Below are positions 35,611 to 43,772 of a DNA stretch of 64,000 nucleotides, in pieces; positions within the stretch are counted from its first letter, which is position 1, and each line of letters begins with the position of its first letter. The notes under the pieces are model-generated. The model did not search any database. It saw only the letters and a program-made list of their open reading frames with translations, and was not told the origin of the DNA. The position numbers were made by a program, and so were the translations under genes. The stretch covers positions 124,001 to 188,000 of the forward strand of contig NZ_FMZB01000005.1 of assembly GCF_900101385.1 (NCBI RefSeq), written 5' to 3'. The DNA comes from Terribacillus halophilus. GTDB lineage: Bacteria > Bacillota > Bacilli > Bacillales > Amphibacillaceae.

Positions 35611-36975
35611 ATGGCTGAAGAAAAGTTAGCCAGAGGATTGAAAAACAGGCACGTCCAATTGATTGCGATTGGCGGAGCTATCGGTACGGGATTATTCCTT
35701 GGTGCCGGCAAATCAATCCATTTAACTGGACCATCCATTCTATTTGCGTATTTAATCACTGGTATTTTCTGTTTTCTTATTATGCGAGCGTTGGGAGAAA
35801 TCTTGCTGAGCAACCTCGGTTACGGATCTTTTGTGGATTTTGTCGGCGATTACTTCGGTGATCGGGCCGCCTTTGTCACGGGCTGGACGTATTGGTTCTG
35901 CTGGATCTCCATTGCCATGGCCGATTTGACGGCAGTCGGGATTTACACGCAATTTTGGTTCCCGGATGTACCGCAATGGATGCCTGGACTCGTTGCACTT
36001 GTCATCCTGCTGATAATGAATCTAGCTACTGTAAAACTATTCGGTGAAATGGAATTTTGGTTTGCTTTGATCAAGATCATCGCTATTTTGGCTTTGATTG
36101 TGGTTGGCGTCTTCATGATCATCCGCGGATTCTCAACGGATGCTGGTCCATCCAGTTTCGCAAACCTTTGGAATCACGATGGTTTCTTCCCGAACGGAAT
36201 CCATGGTTTTATTTTATCATTCCAGATGGTTGTGTTTGCTTTCGTCGGGATTGAGCTGGTCGGTCTGACAGCCGGGGAAACGGAAAATCCGGAAAAAGTC
36301 ATTCCGAAAGCAATCAACAATATCCCAATTCGGATTCTTGTATTCTACATTGGTGCGCTTATCGTTATCATGAGTATCTATCCATGGGATGCAATCAATC
36401 CGGCCGAAAGTCCATTCGTCCAAGTTTTCACAGCAGTCGGCATCGTAGCTGCTGCGGGAATCGTCAATTTTGTCGTATTGACATCAGCTGCATCAGCTTG
36501 TAACAGTGCGGTCTTCAGTACAAGCCGAATGGTTTATTCCTTGGCTAAGGAGGATCACGCACCGCAGCCTTTCAAAAAGCTGAATTTCCGCAAAGTACCG
36601 AGGAACGCATTGTTCTTCTCCATCATCGTCATCCTGATTGCGGTCATTCTCAACTATGTGATGCCTGAAGGTGTCTTCACCTTGATTACGAGCATCTCGA
36701 CAGTCTGCTTTATTTTCATCTGGGGAATTACGGTACTAGCCCACTTGAAATATCGCAAGATGCGTCCGGAGCTCGCAAAAAACAGTAAGTTCAAAATGCC
36801 GTTTGCACCAATCTCGAATTATATGATTTTGGCATTCCTGGCATTTGTCATTGTTGTGTTAGCATTGGCTGAAGATACTCGTGTATCCTTGTTTGTTACA
36901 CCTGTCTGGTTCATCATCTTGCTGATCGTATATCAGGTACGAGTGAAAACGAAAGATAGTAAGAACAGTAATTGA
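35611..36975 (+). CDS. cycA: D-serine/D-alanine/glycine-type permease (CycA-like)
   Basis: A 454-residue APC permease with about 12 helices. AIGGAIGTGLFLGAGKSI, VFAFVGIELVGLTAGETENPEKVIPKAIN and the C-terminal YRKMRPELAKNSKFKMP, then EDTRVSLFVTPVWF, closely follow E. coli CycA. GAAGAGGGGAGC precedes ATG 35611; the frame extends to 35548. It has its own promoter despite following yvbW. Specificity for small neutral D/L amino acids is inferred from the family. Confidence 0.87.
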   Translation: MAEEKLARGLKNRHVQLIAIGGAIGTGLFLGAGKSIHLTGPSILFAYLITGIFCFLIMRALGEILLSNLGYGSFVDFVGDYFGDRAAFVTGWTYWFCWISIAMADLTAVGIYTQFWFPDVPQWMPGLVALVILLIMNLATVKLFGEMEFWFALIKIIAILALIVVGVFMIIRGFSTDAGPSSFANLWNHDGFFPNGIHGFILSFQMVVFAFVGIELVGLTAGETENPEKVIPKAINNIPIRILVFYIGALIVIMSIYPWDAINPAESPFVQVFTAVGIVAAAGIVNFVVLTSAASACNSAVFSTSRMVYSLAKEDHAPQPFKKLNFRKVPRNALFFSIIVILIAVILNYVMPEGVFTLITSISTVCFIFIWGITVLAHLKYRKMRPELAKNSKFKMPFAPISNYMILAFLAFVIVVLALAEDTRVSLFVTPVWFIILLIVYQVRVKTKDSKNSN

Positions 36976-36981
36976 TTGGAG

Positions 36982-37008
36982 AAGCCCTCTTTTGGAGGGC
37001 TTTTTTTA
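36982..37008 (+). terminator. Terminator after cycA-like gene
   Basis: AAGCCCTC and GAGGGCTT arms with a short T loop and seven Ts. Confidence 0.93.
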
Positions 37009-37108
37009 TGGGAAAAATATGGCCATGAATGCTTTGTTGGTTTGATATGGAGAGATCATATTCAAGCCGACTAGGCAGAAGGAAATATATACGTAGCATA
37101 CATATGAA

Positions 37109-37147
37109 TTTAAGCGCTTGCATTTTTGCAAGTTCAAGTTGCAAAAA
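37109..37147. promoter_or_regulatory. cre-like site and activator inverted repeat before the PRD operon
   Basis: TTTAAGCGCTTGCA (37109-37122) matches the cre consensus at 12 of 14. TTTTTGCAA-N7-TTGCAAAAA (37123-37147) is a perfect 9-bp inverted repeat. A -10 TATAAT at 37178-37183 has no good -35, so the repeat, centred about 55 bp upstream of the likely start, fits an activator site. Confidence 0.65.
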
Positions 37148-37208
37148 CATACACTAAACTTCCGGAATTCCACCACATATAATGAAACCATGAAAGGGGT
37201 TACATTCT

Positions 37209-39317
37209 ATGAAAGAAAGGACGCAACGATTACTTACTAGATTTTCTTCAGTTAATTCCTTTTTGACATGCAAGGATTTAAGTACAGAGTTTTCTATTAG
37301 TGAACGTACTGTAAGAAACGAATTAACCTTAATCAACAGTTTTTTGGCTGAAAATAATTACCCGACGATAAAAACAGCAAGAGGAAAGGGGTTGAAATTA
37401 AATCTCTCTGCCAAGGAACGTGAAGATTTACTTGTAAAAATTGAAGATGATAGAACGGTCGATTATTACCGTCCTAATGAACGTTTTCTGGCGCTGCTTT
37501 TGGACATTGTAAATCCATTGCATACTACCATCCTTTATGAAATGGAAGAAAAGCTGCAGGTTTCAAAAAGCACATTGGATGAAGATATGAGGAAGCTTCG
37601 ATTGTTCTTGAAAAATCATGGGATTTCTGTAGTGAGTTTGCCGAAGCAGGGTGTCGTGTTGCAAGGGGATGAACGCTCGATAAGGTCGATGTTATACAGC
37701 GTAATTACAAGCATGACAGATATCGATGCATTGCTGAGCTCTAAACTGGCAGAAGTTACAGTATCAACTATTGATCAATTAGTACTGAATTATTTAGATC
37801 AACAAGCTATCCGCATCATCACAGAACACTACGATGAGGTTCTAGTAAAGTCCAAGATTGAAATTAATTACATGTACCGAAATCAAGTCTTGCTGTATTT
37901 AGGAATTTGGCGGCGCCGCATGGAAGAACGAAACACCATAAGTGGATCAGCTAAAGTAAAAAATGAGAGACAGGAAGGACCTATCAGGGATTTCATTCAT
38001 TCACTTTGCAGAGATTTTGATCTGGACCCTCCGTTGGTCGAGATGGATTATATTACACTCGCCATAGAATCATTTAATCCAAAAGATATGAACAACTCCA
38101 TCGATTGGATCACTGCACAACTGTTAGCCATTCAATTGATCGAGCATGTAGAGAAAGTAACCGGTATCCCTTTTTCAAAGCGAGAAGAAGAATTGTATGA
38201 GGGGTTGTATAAGCATATCACAGGATTATTGAGCCGAGCCAAAAACGACATTCAAGCATCCAATCCTTTGAAAGATACGATTAAAGAATCTTATTTCGAA
38301 ATATATGAGGCAGTAACGCGCTTTAAAAAGCAAATCGAGGAACACACCAAGAAACCATTATCAGAAGATGAGATAGGATTTTTAACTGTTTACTTTTCAA
38401 CTTCTGCTAGCTGGATGAAACAGGAGACACGAGCAGTATATCAGGCAGTTGTGCTCTGCAGTCATGGGCTTTCAACGGGAAGACTATTGGCTGCCAATCT
38501 GAAAGAGCACTTCAATATAGATATTGTTGCTGTATTGAGTTCCCATGAAGTAAGTTTCATTGACAAGCTCGATGTGGATTTGGTTTTTACTACCATTCCG
38601 ATTGAATATCAGAGAAGACCGTTATTGATACTCAATCCGATTCTGCGAGAAAGCGATAAAAAAGAAATAGAAGCCTTCTTAATCAAAAATAAAGATAAAC
38701 GAAGGATAATCTCCAATAATTTAGATGCCACAGAACTGATGCAGGATATCTTAACGTTAATTATTGATAGCGGCGGCAGCATAACAAAAGAAAGTTATCA
38801 GAAAGTAGAAGAAACATTTAAGAATCACCATTTAAAAATTAACACGAGGGAGATACAGCCAATGCTACAGGATATCCTGAAGAGCTCCAATATTTTATTG
38901 AATCAAGAATGCAAGGATTGGAAAGAAGCAATTACGAAGGCTGCCAATCTTTTGGTGAAAGAAAAAGCAATTGAAGAAAGTTATATAACTGCCATGATTA
39001 AATCCGTGGAAGAATATGGACCTTATATAGTCGTTGGTAAGCATTTAGCTTTAGCACATGCAAGGCCCGAAGATGGAGTGAATAAATTGGGTGTCAGCGT
39101 TATGACTTTAAAGGACCCAGTCTATTTTGGCAATCCGGATAATGATCCGGTACGACTTGTTTTTTGTTTGGCTGCCGTAGATTCTTATTCACATTTAAAT
39201 GTAATGCGTAATTTGATTGATTTGATAAATGATGAAGCGAAAATTAAGAGATTAATAGCAGTACAAGATACAGATATGTTTAACGATGTGCTTTATGGGA
39301 GCCAAAAAACCTACTAA
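37209..39317 (+). CDS. PRD-containing PTS-regulated activator with EIIB- and EIIA-like domains
   Basis: A 702-residue MtlR/LicR-type regulator: HTH at about 1-60 and a second HTH near 75-160, two PRDs (about 170-400), an EIIB-like domain with Cys417 (VVLCSHGLSTGRLL), and a C-terminal type-2 EIIA domain from about 550 with phosphorylatable His617 (HLALAHARPEDGV). The EIIA segment is close to that of ascorbate-type EIIA (UlaC). No separate EIIA gene is in this operon, so this domain may also serve transport. Only 16 bases separate its stop from the EIIB start. A promoter with poor -35 suggests self-activation. Confidence 0.9.
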   Translation: MKERTQRLLTRFSSVNSFLTCKDLSTEFSISERTVRNELTLINSFLAENNYPTIKTARGKGLKLNLSAKEREDLLVKIEDDRTVDYYRPNERFLALLLDIVNPLHTTILYEMEEKLQVSKSTLDEDMRKLRLFLKNHGISVVSLPKQGVVLQGDERSIRSMLYSVITSMTDIDALLSSKLAEVTVSTIDQLVLNYLDQQAIRIITEHYDEVLVKSKIEINYMYRNQVLLYLGIWRRRMEERNTISGSAKVKNERQEGPIRDFIHSLCRDFDLDPPLVEMDYITLAIESFNPKDMNNSIDWITAQLLAIQLIEHVEKVTGIPFSKREEELYEGLYKHITGLLSRAKNDIQASNPLKDTIKESYFEIYEAVTRFKKQIEEHTKKPLSEDEIGFLTVYFSTSASWMKQETRAVYQAVVLCSHGLSTGRLLAANLKEHFNIDIVAVLSSHEVSFIDKLDVDLVFTTIPIEYQRRPLLILNPILRESDKKEIEAFLIKNKDKRRIISNNLDATELMQDILTLIIDSGGSITKESYQKVEETFKNHHLKINTREIQPMLQDILKSSNILLNQECKDWKEAITKAANLLVKEKAIEESYITAMIKSVEEYGPYIVVGKHLALAHARPEDGVNKLGVSVMTLKDPVYFGNPDNDPVRLVFCLAAVDSYSHLNVMRNLIDLINDEAKIKRLIAVQDTDMFNDVLYGSQKTY

Positions 39318-39333
39318 AAGTGGAGGAGATTAT

Positions 39334-39642
39334 ATGAAAAAGTTAAATATTTTATTTGTTTGCGGGGCAGGCTTGGGAAGCAGCTTTGCATGTCAAATGG
39401 CGGCAGAAGATGTGTTGATTAAATTAGGCATCGAAGCCAAATTGGATCATGGTGATATATCCTCTGCAGCATCAGCAAAGCCAGACATTATTATTACAGC
39501 ACAAAACTTTCAATCACAATTCGAGAAATTCGCTATTGATCCTAACCAAACAAGCATTGTTTATTTAAGAAACATTGTATCCAAACAAGAAATTGAAGAA
39601 AAAATCACTCCGGTACTAAAGGAAAAAGGAGTCTTGGTTTAA
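39334..39642 (+). CDS. PTS EIIB, ascorbate (SgaB/UlaB) type
   Basis: A 102-residue EIIB with the phosphorylated Cys10 in ILFVCGAGLGSS, followed by the alternating alpha/beta pattern of lactose/ascorbate-type EIIB. GTGGAGGAG precedes ATG 39334; the frame extends into the upstream gene (39286). It would pass phosphate from an EIIA to the sugar bound by the EIIC at 39679. Confidence 0.9.
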   Translation: MKKLNILFVCGAGLGSSFACQMAAEDVLIKLGIEAKLDHGDISSAASAKPDIIITAQNFQSQFEKFAIDPNQTSIVYLRNIVSKQEIEEKITPVLKEKGVLV

Positions 39643-39678
39643 GTATAAAACAGGCAGAGCGAGGGAGGAAGGCAGCGA

Positions 39679-40968
39679 ATGGGTGTTATAAATTTTATTA
39701 TCGAAAACATTTTGACACAGGCATCCGTCACGATTGCATTGATTGCTATGCTAGGTTTGATTTTGCAAAAAAAATCTGCTGGTCAAGTGATATCTGGCTC
39801 TTTAAAAACAATGCTGGGTTTCATGGTATTGGCTGCCGGTTCCAGCATTATTGTAGGGAGTCTAACATATTTCGGAAAAATATTTGCAGAAGGATTCCAA
39901 ATGCAGGGCATTGTCCCTTCGATTGAAGCCATTAATGGCCAAGCTATGAATGAATTAGGCTTAGGGCGGGATATTGCATTAACTTTTCTAGCCATCTTCA
40001 TCTTTAACATCATCATTGCCCGATTTACAAGGTGGAAATATATTTTTTTAACAGGTCAAGCGATCCTCTGGATGGCTACCATGACAACGGTGTTTGGATA
40101 CTTTGCTGGATTGCGCGGGATTGCTTTGATCTTGGTTGGAGGTTTTATTGGTGGTGTATTTGCGGTTGCCATGCCAGCAATTGCACAGCCATTCGTTCGG
40201 AAAATCACCGGATCGGATGAAATCGCCCTGGGACATTTTTGTACGGTTGGCTATGTGTTCGAAGCGGGCGTAGCAAAAGTATTCGGGGACAAAGGCGAGA
40301 AGAAAAAATCGGTAGAAGATTTGAAGCTTCCAGCCCAGCTAGAGTTTTTGCAGGATACCTATCTCTCCGTAATGGTAGTGATGGTTCCGCTCTATATTAT
40401 TACAGCAGCATTTGCTGGAGCAGAATTTTCTTCCACATTAGCAGGAGATACACACTATCTGATGTTTGCCTTTCTTCAAGCCATTCAGTTTGTGGTAGGA
40501 GTATACGTCCTGTTAGCAGGTGTTCGCCTGCTGCTGGGGGAAATTGTTCCTGCATTCCGCGGTATTGCAATGCGGCTTGTTCCAAATGCCAAGCCGGCCT
40601 TGGATTGTCCCGTACTGTTCCCATACAGCCCTAATGCTGTCATCGTTGGATTTATCACTACGACAATCGGCTGTGTTATCGCCATGTTCGTATTGCCAGT
40701 ATTCGGATTAGCTATGATCCTGCCAGGGATGCTGACAGCCTTTTTTGCAGGCGGAACTGCCGGAATATTCGGAAATCAGGTTGGCGGTCGCCGAGGAGCG
40801 GTTATTGGCGGAGTGGCACACGGATTCTTCATCACGCTTTTGCCGGCCCTGCTAGTGACGATATTCAATTCCATGGGGTTTGTTAATGCAACTGCGACGG
40901 ATGTCGATACAGTAGCCGCAGCATTGCTATATGCATGGCTCATTGGTCCACTTCTAAAAGCTTTTTAG
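39679..40968 (+). CDS. PTS EIIC, ascorbate (SgaT/UlaA) type
   Basis: A 429-residue membrane permease with about 11 helices. Family stretches are TQASVTIALIAMLGLILQKK, LKTMLGFMVLAAGSSIIVGSL and FGNQVGGRRGAVIGGVAHGF. The UlaA family moves L-ascorbate and possibly other sugar acids or pentitols. GAGGGAGGAAGG precedes the ATG. Downstream aldolase and kinase differ from the classical UlaDEF ascorbate enzymes, so the true substrate is likely different. Confidence 0.9.
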   Translation: MGVINFIIENILTQASVTIALIAMLGLILQKKSAGQVISGSLKTMLGFMVLAAGSSIIVGSLTYFGKIFAEGFQMQGIVPSIEAINGQAMNELGLGRDIALTFLAIFIFNIIIARFTRWKYIFLTGQAILWMATMTTVFGYFAGLRGIALILVGGFIGGVFAVAMPAIAQPFVRKITGSDEIALGHFCTVGYVFEAGVAKVFGDKGEKKKSVEDLKLPAQLEFLQDTYLSVMVVMVPLYIITAAFAGAEFSSTLAGDTHYLMFAFLQAIQFVVGVYVLLAGVRLLLGEIVPAFRGIAMRLVPNAKPALDCPVLFPYSPNAVIVGFITTTIGCVIAMFVLPVFGLAMILPGMLTAFFAGGTAGIFGNQVGGRRGAVIGGVAHGFFITLLPALLVTIFNSMGFVNATATDVDTVAAALLYAWLIGPLLKAF

Positions 40969-40985
40969 CATAAAAGGAGGCAGAT

Positions 40986-41393
40986 ATGATGTTTGGTTTT
41001 GGCAGGAAAAAGGACAAAAAAACAAAAAAGGATGCCCAGCAGGAAGAGACGGCCGTTTTGACTCCGGAAGACAAAGAACAAATACAGCTCTCAATCTCTT
41101 TAAAAGAACAAGAATTCGAGCAGGCTGCTGAAGAAAAACACGCAAAAATACTTGAAGAGATCGGCATGGCTTATGTGGAACTCGGTGATGATGATCGTGC
41201 AATTGATTTTCTTGAAAAAAGTATACAGATAGAAAAATCAGTAGGCGATGGGTATAAAAATTTATTGCGATTATATAACAAAAAACGAGCAGAAGCAGCA
41301 AAAGCAAATGACGATAAAACGCTTCAAATCTATCTAAATAAAATGGATCAGTTGATGCAAGTTTCCAAAGATGTTACACGAGGTGTTCGCTAA
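40986..41393 (+). CDS. Small TPR protein in the PTS operon
   Basis: A 135-residue soluble protein. The N-terminus is very basic (GFGRKKDKKTKKD); residues 36-110 hold about two tetratricopeptide repeats (ILEEIGMAYVELGDDDRAIDFLEKSIQIE). No catalytic residues are seen. It lies between the EIIC and aldolase genes with AGGAGG upstream (ATG 40986 or 40989), so a scaffolding or regulatory role in this pathway is inferred. Confidence 0.75.
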   Translation: MMFGFGRKKDKKTKKDAQQEETAVLTPEDKEQIQLSISLKEQEFEQAAEEKHAKILEEIGMAYVELGDDDRAIDFLEKSIQIEKSVGDGYKNLLRLYNKKRAEAAKANDDKTLQIYLNKMDQLMQVSKDVTRGVR

Positions 41394-41420
41394 ATAGTAT
41401 GAAGGGAGCGGAGGTTGAGC

Positions 41421-42287
41421 ATGTATTCTACATTAAAAGAAGTGACGAGCCGAGCGGAGGAACTAAACTACACAGTGGGTGCATTCAATGCACATAATCT
41501 AGAAATGCTGCCTGATATGATACGTGCGGCAAAGGAGCAAGGCTCACCGATTATCATTCAAACTAGTATAGATACAGCAAAATACATCGGACACGAAAAT
41601 TTCGTTGCGGTATGCAAGTCGATGGCGTCAAAGGAAATGGTGGATGTGGTATTGCACTTGGATCACGCTAGGAATTTTGATGATATTAAAGAGGCTATCG
41701 ATAAAGGATATACATCCGTTATGTTTGATGGCTCTCATTTACCGCTTAAAGAGAACATTATGAAAACACGAGCAGTAGTTGAATACGCACATAAACATGG
41801 TGTTTCCGTTGAAGGAGAGCTTGGTACCATCGGCGGTACAGAAGAGGGAATCCACGTCGGAGAAGATGATAAGGTATATACGGATCCAAAAAACGCAGTG
41901 GAATTTGTCAAGGCGACTAAAGTTGACGCATTAGCCGTTGCCATTGGAACAAATCATGGCCAATATAAATCCAAGACAAACGTAAATTTGCCACTTTTGA
42001 AAGAAATAAATGCAGCAGTGGATGTACCACTGGTGATTCATGGCGGAACAGGTGTGAATGAACATGATATCCCCGAACTAATCAATAATGGCATTCGAAA
42101 ATTTAATGTAGGAACAGAGCTTCTGGTGGCATGGACGAGAAAAGCTAAAGAAACATTTGGAGAAACAAAAGAGACAAAATCGCTGCGACATAATGTCATT
42201 CCCTGTAATCAGGCAGTCAAAGAAATAGTCAAACATAAAATCAGTATTTTTATGAATGTGGAGGATCGTACGCTTGTCTTGAAATAA
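41421..42287 (+). CDS. Class II ketose-bisphosphate aldolase
   Basis: A 288-residue zinc aldolase of the FbaA/GatY/KbaY family. Asp81-His82 in VVLHLDHA are catalytic and zinc ligands; GELGTIGGTEEG, AVAIGTNHGQY and VIHGGTGV complete the site. It cleaves ketose-1,6-bisphosphates or ketose-1-phosphates to DHAP and an aldehyde; the exact ketose is unknown. GGAGG sits seven bases before ATG 41421. Placement after the PTS genes makes it the cleavage step of this pathway. Confidence 0.9.
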   Translation: MYSTLKEVTSRAEELNYTVGAFNAHNLEMLPDMIRAAKEQGSPIIIQTSIDTAKYIGHENFVAVCKSMASKEMVDVVLHLDHARNFDDIKEAIDKGYTSVMFDGSHLPLKENIMKTRAVVEYAHKHGVSVEGELGTIGGTEEGIHVGEDDKVYTDPKNAVEFVKATKVDALAVAIGTNHGQYKSKTNVNLPLLKEINAAVDVPLVIHGGTGVNEHDIPELINNGIRKFNVGTELLVAWTRKAKETFGETKETKSLRHNVIPCNQAVKEIVKHKISIFMNVEDRTLVLK

Positions 42288-42336
42288 GTCAACAAGAAGC
42301 AGATGCCCAACCAGTGAAGAGATGGAAGGTGATTAG

Positions 42337-42957
42337 ATGAATAACGTCCTTATATTACTAGCTGGCTTTCCGGGAACAGGTAAAACTTATTTATGCAACA
42401 TGATCGATGAAAGTCTAGGACCGTACGCATTGATATCGCCTGATAAGTTAAAAGAATGCTATTTTGATATATATGGTTATCAAAACCTGAATGAAAAAAA
42501 GAGACTAGAAAACAGAGCGTGGAAGAAATACTACGAAGTGCTGGAAGGTCAAATGCATGCGAGAAAAAATATTATATCTGACTACCCATTCAGCAATAAA
42601 CAGTACCCTCATCTTCAGCGACTAACAGAAAAGTATCAATATAAAGTCATCACCATTCGTTTGACAGCTGATTTGAATGTTTTGTATGAACGTCAAAGAC
42701 AGAGGGATTTAGATGATTCCAGACACTTAAGTCACATTGTAACATCCTATCGCTTGGGTGATCGGCTGGAGAACAGAGTTGAAGCGGATAATTTACTCAC
42801 TTATGAGGAATTTATTGTGCGTTGTACCACAAGAGGTTATGATGCATTTCAAATGGGAAGGCTAATCGAGGCAGATGTAACAGATTTCTCAAAGGTTAAC
42901 TATTCGGAGCTTATTGATAATGTCGTGCACATATCGGAAAGTCAGCGTATAAATTAG
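42337..42957 (+). CDS. P-loop kinase-like ATPase
   Basis: A 206-residue P-loop NTPase. Walker A GFPGTGKT occupies residues 10-17, a DYPFSNK region near 83 could act as Walker B/substrate site, and an Arg-rich lid (YERQRQRDLDDSRH) lies near 117-130. It resembles the zeta-toxin/gluconate-kinase-like P-loop kinases. Being last in a PTS-aldolase operon, it could phosphorylate a sugar phosphate before aldol cleavage; no isomerase is present. TGGAAGGTG precedes the ATG. Confidence 0.75.
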   Translation: MNNVLILLAGFPGTGKTYLCNMIDESLGPYALISPDKLKECYFDIYGYQNLNEKKRLENRAWKKYYEVLEGQMHARKNIISDYPFSNKQYPHLQRLTEKYQYKVITIRLTADLNVLYERQRQRDLDDSRHLSHIVTSYRLGDRLENRVEADNLLTYEEFIVRCTTRGYDAFQMGRLIEADVTDFSKVNYSELIDNVVHISESQRIN

Positions 42958-42965
42958 CTGTTGTG

Positions 42966-43013
42966 ATCCCCACCCATGTATCCTAATTTGGTTACTCAGG
43001 TGGGGATTTTTTT
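42966..43013 (+). terminator. Terminator of the ascorbate-type PTS operon
   Basis: ATCCCCACC and GGTGGGGAT arms around a 24-base loop, followed by seven Ts. Confidence 0.88.
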
Positions 43014-43108
43014 ATGGGTATGGTCACCAGTTCAATGTTTAAGTGATGGTCCTAATGTAGATGAAGATATCAAGCCATTTATAGAGTGAGAAGGTATTAT
43101 TTTAGCAG

Positions 43109-43576
43109 TCATCTAATAAATGCACTTTTACAGTCTTTTAAAGCATCCTCTATCCTTGCCTTTTGAGCAGGTTGGATGTCGTAATCATCCAGTTCATTGA
43201 TTGGAACCCAAGCAATATGGAAAGATTCATCACTTTTGCGCAGTTCTCCTGCGACAGCTTCTCCCGCGAAACAAATGGAAAACTGCTGTCTTACTTCGCC
43301 ATCATCATAAGCGATGATATGGTTGGGATCACTATATACACCTGTTATGCGATCAATGTTACATTCCAGTCCTGTCTCTTCCTTCACTTCTCTTTTTATT
43401 GCCTCCAATATAGATTCTCCTATATCCATATTACCGCCAGGCAAGGACCATTTCCCATTATCGCTTCGCTGTTGAAGCAGGATATGCTGATCATTTTGTA
43501 TCACTGCAGAAACAGCTGGTATGATTTTTTGGGCTTGCGGTGCATCCTTCACGTGATAATAATCAATTCTGTTCAT
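43109..43576 (-). CDS. Nudix hydrolase
   Basis: A 155-residue Nudix protein with the box GGNMDIGESILEAIKREVKE followed by ETGLE (near residues 47-70), all key Glu residues present. Substrate (nucleotide diphosphate-linked) is unknown. GAGGAGGCT precedes the start on the minus strand. It stands alone between the two PTS operons. Confidence 0.92.
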   Translation of the reverse strand: MNRIDYYHVKDAPQAQKIIPAVSAVIQNDQHILLQQRSDNGKWSLPGGNMDIGESILEAIKREVKEETGLECNIDRITGVYSDPNHIIAYDDGEVRQQFSICFAGEAVAGELRKSDESFHIAWVPINELDDYDIQPAQKARIEDALKDCKSAFIR

Positions 43577-43610
43577 ATTTTAGCCTCCTCTATTTTTTTC
43601 AGAAAAATGT

Positions 43611-43639
43611 TTGACAACGCTTTCAATAGATAATACAAT
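43611..43639 (+). promoter_or_regulatory. Promoter of the glucitol-type PTS operon with overlapping cre
   Basis: TTGACA, 17-bp spacer, TACAAT. The cre TGACAACGCTTTCA (43612-43625, 13 of 14) overlaps the -35 and spacer. A second cre, TGAAAACGCATTCA (43743-43756, 13 of 14), lies just before the first gene. Confidence 0.8.
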
Positions 43640-43669
43640 AACAAGCAAGAAGTAACAAATGATATTAAT

Positions 43670-43724
43670 TGTAACATATGTTACATAATTTGAACTTATA
43701 ATAAATAGTGTAACAGATGTTAAT
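43670..43724. promoter_or_regulatory. Probable SorC-family operators
   Basis: TGTAACATATGTTACA (43670-43685) is a perfect 16-bp palindrome. TGTAACAGATGTTAAT (43709-43724) is a variant 39 bp downstream, and AGTAACAAATGATATT at 43651 is a weaker copy. The SorC-type regulator at 47448 is the likely ligand-controlled binder. Confidence 0.7.
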
Positions 43725-43772
43725 TCATTTTTTACTTAGATATGAAAACGCATTCAACAGGAGGAATGGAAT

